From positions 28,451 through 74,893 of the forward strand of contig QHYJ01000011.1 in NCBI GenBank assembly GCA_003223255.1: a stretch of DNA of 46,443 nt, read 5' to 3'. The notes under the pieces were generated by a model, which had not been told where the DNA came from, did not search any database, and worked only from the letters and a program-made list of their open reading frames with translations. Positions 41,979-46,443 of this stretch are shown piece by piece (positions within the stretch are counted from its first letter, which is position 1; each line of letters begins with the position of its first letter). The DNA is from Acidobacteriota bacterium (GTDB taxonomy: Bacteria; Acidobacteriota; Terriglobia; Acidiferrales; UBA7541). Both the position numbers and the translations under genes were made by a program.

Positions 41979-42491
41979 ATGAAGAAGAATCAAGGGGGGA
42001 GAGTTTGTATGGTCTTGGCTGGGATTGTGGCTCTGGCGCTGGCGGCTTCCAGCCAGGAGAAAAAAGAAAGCGCGGAGGCGCACAAGATCGTGCACTTCGG
42101 CGACTTGAAATGGACCCCGATCATAAAGGGATGCGATCTCGCACCGGTAGCGGGGGATATGAATGCCGAGGGCGCACCATTCGTGCTGCGGATCCGCTGC
42201 GCGGACCGGGCGAAGATTCCCGCGCATTGGCATCCGACGGATGAAAACGTGACGGTGCTCAAGGGAACTTTTCTTGTGGGGATGGGCGAATCGTTTGACG
42301 AAAGCAAGTTACAGACGATGAACGTCGGAAATTTTGTGACCGTGCCCAAGGAGATGCGGCATTTTGCCATGAGCAAAGGCGAGACCATCGTGCAGGTCCA
42401 CGCCATGGGGCCATTCAAGGTGAATTGGGTGAATTCGTCGGAAGTGCAGGCGCCGGATGCGCAGGCTGCGGCGGCAAAGCCGAAGTCGTGA
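41979..42491 (+). CDS. Exported cupin-domain protein
   Basis: The protein has 170 residues with a signal peptide (VCMVLAGIVALALAASSQ) after a GGAGG ribosome site. The single cupin domain is at about 45-150. Motif 1 is KIPAHWHPTDENVTVLKGTF, with metal ligands H, H and E. Motif 2 includes GNFVTVPKEMRHFAMSKGET, with the last His. The C-terminus is Ala-rich. Enzyme or binding role unknown. The 245-bp gap before it holds no recognisable gene. Confidence 0.87.
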   Translation: MKKNQGGRVCMVLAGIVALALAASSQEKKESAEAHKIVHFGDLKWTPIIKGCDLAPVAGDMNAEGAPFVLRIRCADRAKIPAHWHPTDENVTVLKGTFLVGMGESFDESKLQTMNVGNFVTVPKEMRHFAMSKGETIVQVHAMGPFKVNWVNSSEVQAPDAQAAAAKPKS

Positions 42492-42586
42492 GCCTGAGTG
42501 AAAAGGCGTTTCCGCGGTTTACTGTTGCTTGATTAAGGCTGGGCTCCAATTAGGAAGATTGCCCGTTCGAGCGCAATCTCGCTATG

Positions 42587-42806
42587 ATGAGGACGCGTCT
42601 TCCGCGGAGACAAATACTACGTGGCGGAATGCTTCGATCTGCCAGCGGTGACGCAGGCAGCCACGCTCGATGAATTGATGTCCAATGTGAAACAGGCGAT
42701 CGCCCTCCAATTAGAGGGCGAAAATCCCGCTGACTTTGGATTGGCGCCCGGCGCCTCCATTCTAGCGAGTTACGAATTGGAACCCGAACCGCAGGCGCAT
42801 GCCTAA
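42587..42806 (+). pseudogene. HicB-like antitoxin remnant
   Basis: The frame reads VFRGDKYYVAECFDLPAVTQ, AATLDELMSNVKQAIALQLE, and GENPADFG, which is the partial RNase-H-fold HicB pattern. The ATGs at 42584 and 42587 are one base out of frame with it, so the natural start seems lost by an indel. Only the internal GTG at 42621 could start a 61-residue truncated form. The hicA remnant follows immediately. GATTGC/GCAATC (about 42557-42578) forms a small hairpin just upstream. Confidence 0.65.
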
Positions 42807-43047
42807 CTAAGCTCAAGGTTCTCTCCGGCGCTTAAGTAGTTAAGATTCTTGCTTCGTTTGGCTTGGAAGTCGTGGCGCAACGAGGAAGCCATATGAGGTT
42901 AAGAAGAACCCCTGCAGATGGTACAGGCAGACACTCACAGTTCTGAATCATCGCGAATTGAATCGTGGAACTCTGTTGGCGATCCACCGGCAAGCCCTTC
43001 GCTATCTTCGAGCCGAGCAACTCGCGCCACATTTCTTCACGAACTGA
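42799..43047 (+). pseudogene. HicA-like toxin remnant with three lesions
   Basis: Reading through lesions gives the HicA mRNA-interferase pattern: ATGCCTAAC followed, one base out of frame, by KLKVLSGA. A TAA (42833-42835) sits where Glu is expected, and then come VVKILASFGLEVVAQRGSHM and RLRRTPADGTGRHSQF. A frameshift near 42941-42945 leads into LNHRELNRGTLLAIHRQALR and the stop at 43047. The catalytic His in GSH is still present. With two frameshifts and one stop it cannot be functional. Confidence 0.72.
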
Positions 43048-43067
43048 GTGTGTTAGAATTTTCCCGC

Positions 43068-43089
43068 CGACGCGCGAGAGTGCGCGTCG
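43068..43089. promoter_or_regulatory. Perfect 8-bp hairpin just upstream of SRP RNA
   Basis: CGACGCGC, a 6-nt loop, and GCGCGTCG. It lies 10 bp before the SRP RNA stem and 9 bp after a TAGAAT box (43054-43059) that could be a -10. It may be part of the SRP precursor leader. Confidence 0.45.
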
Positions 43090-43099
43090 ACCGGAGCGT

Positions 43100-43203
43100 G
43101 GAACTTCGGGCTCTGTGCAACGAGGTCCCGCGAACCCCGCCAGGCCCGGAAGGGAGCAACGGTACCGGGTATGCCTCGGGTGCCGCAGATCACCCGAAGT
43201 TCC
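43100..43203 (+). ncRNA. ffs: Signal recognition particle RNA (4.5S type)
   Basis: About 104-nt RNA. The SRP core loop is present as CAGGCCCGGAAGGGAGCAAC at 43141-43160, with the matching 3' strand GGTATGCCTCGGGTGCCG. The ends GGAACTTCGGG (43100-43110) and CCCGAAGTTCC (43193-43203) form a perfect 11-bp closing stem. It lies upstream of dnaX-ybaB, an arrangement also seen in Bacillus. The product binds Ffh for co-translational membrane targeting. Exact ends are estimated from the stem. Confidence 0.93.
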
Positions 43204-43230
43204 TCTCGCCGAAGGAAGTTTTCATTCGTA

Positions 43231-43429
43231 AGTTCTAAGTTGTGAGTTCAAGGTTGGGAGCTGCGGGACTTGGCCTTAAGTCTTGTGTCCCGTGCTTGCG
43301 ACGACGGCGCGAACACAGAAAATGACTGGAAGATTCCCTTGGCAGATGCTTGAAAACGAAAACAGTCATCTGATTGAAGGGCATTTTGCTTGGGTTTTAC
43401 GTGCAACTGAAGACTGAGAACTAAGAACT
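43231..43429. repeat. Inverted copies of the AGTTCT-type degenerate repeat before dnaX
   Basis: AGTTCTAAGTTGTGAGTTC (from about 43231) and CAACTGAAGACTGAG followed by AACTAAGAACT (43404-43429) are imperfect inverted copies that flank a 140-bp spacer. The second copy ends 5 bp before the dnaX ATG and occupies the place of its ribosome site. Confidence 0.45.
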
Positions 43430-43434
43430 TTCCT

Positions 43435-45213
43435 ATGAGTTATCAAGTCATTGCCAGGAAGTGGCGCCCGCAGACGTTCCAGGATCTTGTCGGGCAGCAG
43501 CACGTTACGGAAACGCTGAAAAATGCCATCGTGAACAAGCGCGTGGCGCACGCCTACATTTTTTCGGGCGCGCGCGGCGTGGGAAAAACCACCGCCGCTA
43601 GAATCCTCGCGAAGGCGCTGAACTGCGTGAAGGGGCCGACGCCGGAACCTTGCGGCGTGTGCGATTCGTGCAAAGAAATTGCCGCGGGAACTTCGCTGGA
43701 CGTCATTGAAATCGACGCAGCCTCGAACCGCGGCATCGATCAAATCCGCGAGCTGCGCGAAATGGTGCGCTATGCGCCGGCGGCTGCTCGAACGAAAGTC
43801 GTGATTCTCGACGAAGCGCACATGCTGACGGGCGAAGCCTCGAACGCGCTGCTGAAGACACTGGAAGAGCCGCCGGACCGCGTGGTTTTTGTGATGGCCA
43901 CGACGGAACCGGAAAACCTGGAAGACACGATTCGATCGCGGTCGCAGCATTTTCATTTTCGCGCGCTGACGTTTGCGGAAATCACCAAGCGGCTGGAGGA
44001 AATCGCGCAGAAAGAGGAATTGAAGATTGAGCCGGGCGCGATGGCGGTGATCGCGCGCATGGCGGAAGGCAGCTTGCGGGACGCGCTGTCGCTCGTGGAA
44101 CAGGCTCGGGCGTATTGCGGCGACACGATTCCCGATGAGCAAGTGCGCGGGCTGTTCGGCGTGGTTCCGGAAGATGCGCTGGAGGAACTCGTGGGCGCGA
44201 TTGCGGCGGGTTCTGCGGACCGCGCGCTGGGACTGGTGCACACGTTTCAAAAAGAAGGGCGCAACCTGCAGCACTTCTGCCGGGAAGCCATCCGGCACAT
44301 GCGCAACCTGCTGATCGCGCGCGTGTGCGGCGCGGATTCCGAGTTGATTGCCGCAACGCCGGACCAGCGGCCTGCGATCGCGAAAGCTGCGGCGCTATTC
44401 GGCGAAGAAGACTTGACGCGATTTTTTCAGATTCTGCTGCAGACGGATGATGATTTGCGGAGAAAGCCCGATCCACGGGTGCACTTGGAAATGGGGCTGC
44501 TGCGGTTGATTAATGCTGCGCGCCTCGCGCCGCTGGAAGAGCTGTTGGCGGAACTGAAAAGCGGCATGCCGAGTGGCGCTAGGGCGGGAACGATGCGAGC
44601 GAGCGCAAGCACTTTGCCGCAAGCGCGACAGGCAGCGGCGCAGGCCGCTCCCGCTTTCGCAACGCCGCAGGGGACTGCAGCTTCGAGCTTCTCAGCAACA
44701 AGCGCCGCACCGGCGCGGCTTGCGTCGGATCCGCAATTCTCTTCTCCGTCCGCGCCACAAGCTGCGGCAACTTCGACGACTGCGGAAGTTAAAGCAGCGA
44801 ACGGCAGCAAGGAGCCGATTCGCCTCAGCGGTATTCGTGAAGAACAAGTCGCAGAAATCAAGAGCGCGATTCAAGCTCAGCAAAAATTTTTGGGTGAGCT
44901 CGTTGAGCACAGCAGCGGCTGGGAACTCGAGGGCGCGGAACTGCGCATTTATTTTTCGCCGGACAAGCGGCCGTTCGCGGAAATGATCGAAGGGCGCGAG
45001 TCGCTGGAAAGGATCCGTGCCGTTTCGAGCAACGTGCTGGGCCGCGCGGTGCGAGTTTGTGCTAGACTTGAATCAGTCGCTGCAGCGGCGGCAGCGGCAT
45101 CTGGTAATCAGGAATTGCGCGCACAGTTCGAGCGCGATCCGCTGGTACGGTCGATGCTGCAGCGATTTGGTGGTAAAATCACGGAAGTGCGATCGCGGCA
45201 AGAAGAAAAGTGA
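43435..45213 (+). CDS. dnaX: DNA polymerase III subunit gamma/tau
   Basis: Clamp-loader ATPase that organises the replisome. The protein has 592 residues. The N-terminus is MSYQVIARKWRPQTFQDLVG, with Walker A GARGVGKT at 45-52, four zinc-binding Cys around 64-79 (CGVCDSC), DEAH at 126-129, and the clamp-loader signature region DTIRSRSQHFHFR. Domain III follows to about 370. Then comes an Ala/Ser/Thr-rich linker of about 90 residues and a tau-like C-terminal domain (about 465-592; EQVAEIKSAIQAQQKFLGEL). The ribosome site is poor, replaced by a repeat. The stop overlaps a GTG of ybaB. Confidence 0.97.
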   Translation: MSYQVIARKWRPQTFQDLVGQQHVTETLKNAIVNKRVAHAYIFSGARGVGKTTAARILAKALNCVKGPTPEPCGVCDSCKEIAAGTSLDVIEIDAASNRGIDQIRELREMVRYAPAAARTKVVILDEAHMLTGEASNALLKTLEEPPDRVVFVMATTEPENLEDTIRSRSQHFHFRALTFAEITKRLEEIAQKEELKIEPGAMAVIARMAEGSLRDALSLVEQARAYCGDTIPDEQVRGLFGVVPEDALEELVGAIAAGSADRALGLVHTFQKEGRNLQHFCREAIRHMRNLLIARVCGADSELIAATPDQRPAIAKAAALFGEEDLTRFFQILLQTDDDLRRKPDPRVHLEMGLLRLINAARLAPLEELLAELKSGMPSGARAGTMRASASTLPQARQAAAQAAPAFATPQGTAASSFSATSAAPARLASDPQFSSPSAPQAAATSTTAEVKAANGSKEPIRLSGIREEQVAEIKSAIQAQQKFLGELVEHSSGWELEGAELRIYFSPDKRPFAEMIEGRESLERIRAVSSNVLGRAVRVCARLESVAAAAAAASGNQELRAQFERDPLVRSMLQRFGGKITEVRSRQEEK

Positions 45214-45233
45214 GTGCCCAAGAAGGACATGGT

Positions 45234-45560
45234 ATGGAAGTCGGTGCCCTGCAACAGATGCTTTCGCGATTCCGGCAACTGCAGGAAGATCTGCAGCGGC
45301 AGGTGAATTCCGTCACGGTGGAAGCTTCGGCCGGCGGCGGAATGGTCACCATAAAAATGAACGGGCAGAAGCAGGTGGTGGATGTGCGCATCGAGCTGGA
45401 AGTTTTCGCCAGCAAAGATCAAGAGATGTTGCAGGATTTGATTCGCGCCGCGGTCAACGAAGCCGCGCGCCGCGTGGATGAAGAACTTGCCAATCAGATG
45501 AAGAACCTTGCCGGCGGCATTCCCGGAATCGCCGGGCTGAAAATCCCGGGCCTTTTCTAA
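45234..45560 (+). CDS. ybaB: YbaB/EbfC-family nucleoid-associated protein
   Basis: Small dimeric DNA-binding protein usually encoded between dnaX and recR. I start at ATG 45234 (MEVGALQQMLSRFRQLQEDL), which has AAGGA 6 nt upstream, giving 108 residues. GTG 45210, which overlaps the dnaX TGA, would add 8 residues. Conserved parts: VTVEASAGGGMVTIKMNGQK, VDVRIELEVF, and LQDLIRAAVNEAARRVDEEL. The C-terminus GIPGIAGLKIPGLF is typical. recR does not follow; the next gene is on the other strand. Confidence 0.94.
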   Translation: MEVGALQQMLSRFRQLQEDLQRQVNSVTVEASAGGGMVTIKMNGQKQVVDVRIELEVFASKDQEMLQDLIRAAVNEAARRVDEELANQMKNLAGGIPGIAGLKIPGLF

Positions 45561-45601
45561 GCTACCGCGCTCCTTCCTTGAATTTTCTGCGCCTAATTTT
45601 T

Positions 45602-46007
45602 CTATTTCACGTACTCGCCGTTGTGGACTTCGTATTCGACGCGAAAATGCTTTCGCTCGGTGCGGGATTCCCAATGTTCCTGCGCGATGATGCCGTTGGC
45701 TTGGGCGAGGCGCTTCGGAAGGCAGTGGATGCGAACGGTAATGCGAGAGCTGTTCTTGCGGGCTTTGCGCGTGAATGACGTACTCATCAAGGAGCTTCGC
45801 CAAGCGCTCGGAGAGATCGACCGCGCCGAACGGCGAATAGCCCGACTGCACCGGGAGATACATTCCTTCGCGGTCGGCTTCGAACTCCTCGTCCTTGACG
45901 TTGACGTCGACGTCTTCACACATCCTTTTGTATTTCCCCAATAAGTAAAGCGCAACAAACGGGGTAACGGCCACAAGTATCAGGTGGAGGATGGTTCCTT
46001 GTGGCAA
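45602..46007 (-). pseudogene. Small membrane-anchored protein with a frameshift
   Basis: The start at 46007 (MPQGTILHLILVAVTPFVAL) gives one N-terminal helix and then KYKRMCEDVDVNVKDEEFEA, MYLPVQSGYSPFGAVDLSER and LAKLLDEYVIHA. Near 45775 the coherent sequence moves to another frame, continuing FTRKARKNSSRITVRIHCLP, ANGIIAQEHWESRTERKHFR, and VEYEVHNGEYVK to the stop at 45602. Joined, the product would have about 135 residues. No family was recognised. A single-base lesion or assembly error separates the halves. It sits where recR would be expected but reads the other way. Confidence 0.55.
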
Positions 46008-46016
46008 GATACGGGA

Positions 46017-46443
46017 ATGCTGATCCGCGAGGCTATTCCAAGCGATAACGATGCCATTTGGTCCATCATGGAACCCATCATCCGCGCGGGCGAAACTTAT
46101 CCGCTAGCGCGCGACATGAGCCGGGAGGCCGCATTAACTCACTGGCTTGCTCCGGGCCATGAAGTTTTTGTCGCGGAAGACGGCGGCCAAATCGTTGGCA
46201 CGTACATTCTGCGAGCCAACCGCGAAGGGGGCGGGGCCCACGTTGCCAATTGTGGTTACATGACGGCGCCCCACGCGACGGGCCGTGGCGTGGCTCGAGC
46301 GATGTGCGCGCACTCCCTGGAGCGGGCGCGGGAGCGCGGTTTCTGCGCAATGCAATTTAACTTCGTGGTCAGGTCCAACGAACGCGCTGTTCGACTGTGG
46401 CAGACCTTTAATTTCGAGATTGTCGGCCGCCTTCCGCGCGCTT
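46017..46443 (+). CDS. GNAT-family N-acetyltransferase (3' end outside window)
   Basis: Starts at ATG 46017 (MLIREAIPSDNDAIWSIMEP) and is open to the window end, about 142 residues. GNAT core: VFVAEDGGQIVGTYILRANR for motif D, the acetyl-CoA loop ATGRGVARAMCAHSLERARE for motif A (a variant of Q/RxxGxG/A), and FNFVVRSNERAVRLWQTFNF then EIVGRLPR for motif B. The acceptor is unknown. It is divergent from the frameshifted small gene, with only 9 bp between the starts. Confidence 0.9.
   Translation, partial: MLIREAIPSDNDAIWSIMEPIIRAGETYPLARDMSREAALTHWLAPGHEVFVAEDGGQIVGTYILRANREGGGAHVANCGYMTAPHATGRGVARAMCAHSLERARERGFCAMQFNFVVRSNERAVRLWQTFNFEIVGRLPRA

Noticed and set aside
1-46443. CRISPR array, prophage or IS element
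   Set aside because: No regularly spaced repeats, transposase, integrase or phage structural genes were seen.

Overview
The window looks like a chromosomal segment of an Acidobacteriota bacterium, probably class Terriglobia (the Koribacter/Sulfotelmatobacter side). This is inferred from gene content. There are two remnants of the large MacB/FtsX-type permeases that are expanded in that phylum (ADOP family), one next to a PadR regulator. There is also a receiver-PATAN response regulator, a three-gene transhydrogenase, and GC-rich DNA with degenerate intergenic repeats. No prophage, IS element, CRISPR array, tRNA or rRNA was recognised.

Layout. 1-4066 (minus): complex I genes nuoA-C-D-H-J, without the B, E, F, G and I genes. 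4244-7431: proC, a secreted CocE/NonD-type hydrolase, and a Mog/MoaB protein. 7510-10024 (minus): moeA-moaC plus a response regulator, forming a molybdenum-cofactor cluster. 10127-15075: purA, a secreted SnoaL-like protein, DNA glycosylase tag, trxA with a clear terminator, and glycogen synthase glgA. 15163-16791: a decayed permease fused to the tail of an AhpD-like gene, plus padR. 16877-19208: rsmA, a GDPD phosphodiesterase and a two-BON-domain exported protein. 19270-23576: a glyoxylate-shunt locus, with iclR divergent from aceB and aceA and palindromic operator candidates between them. 23630-24510: a broken VapBC-type toxin-antitoxin pair. 24520-29700: a Tat-exported aminotransferase, a 2OG-Fe(II) oxygenase and the transhydrogenase pntAA-pntAB-pntB. 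29701-35127: a hairpin-rich gap, a DUF1684-type protein, an ADOP pseudogene and an M20 peptidase with one internal stop. 35295-38895: small genes, an Aag-type glycosylase and a pseudokinase-TonB fusion. 38896-42491: VOC, M50 protease, DinB and cupin genes around a gene-free block rich in perfect stems. 42587-46443: a decayed hicBA pair, SRP RNA, dnaX, ybaB (no recR follows), a frameshifted small gene, and a GNAT gene cut by the window end.

Core metabolism and housekeeping genes are intact, whereas accessory genes carry many frameshifts and nonsense codons. This suggests real decay of accessory loci, although assembly error cannot be excluded for single-base lesions. The most unusual items are the pseudokinase-transmembrane-TonB protein, the structured block near 40.75-41.06 kb, the 15-bp in-frame duplication in nuoD, the permease/AhpD chimera, and the IclR-type palindromes upstream of the glyoxylate genes.
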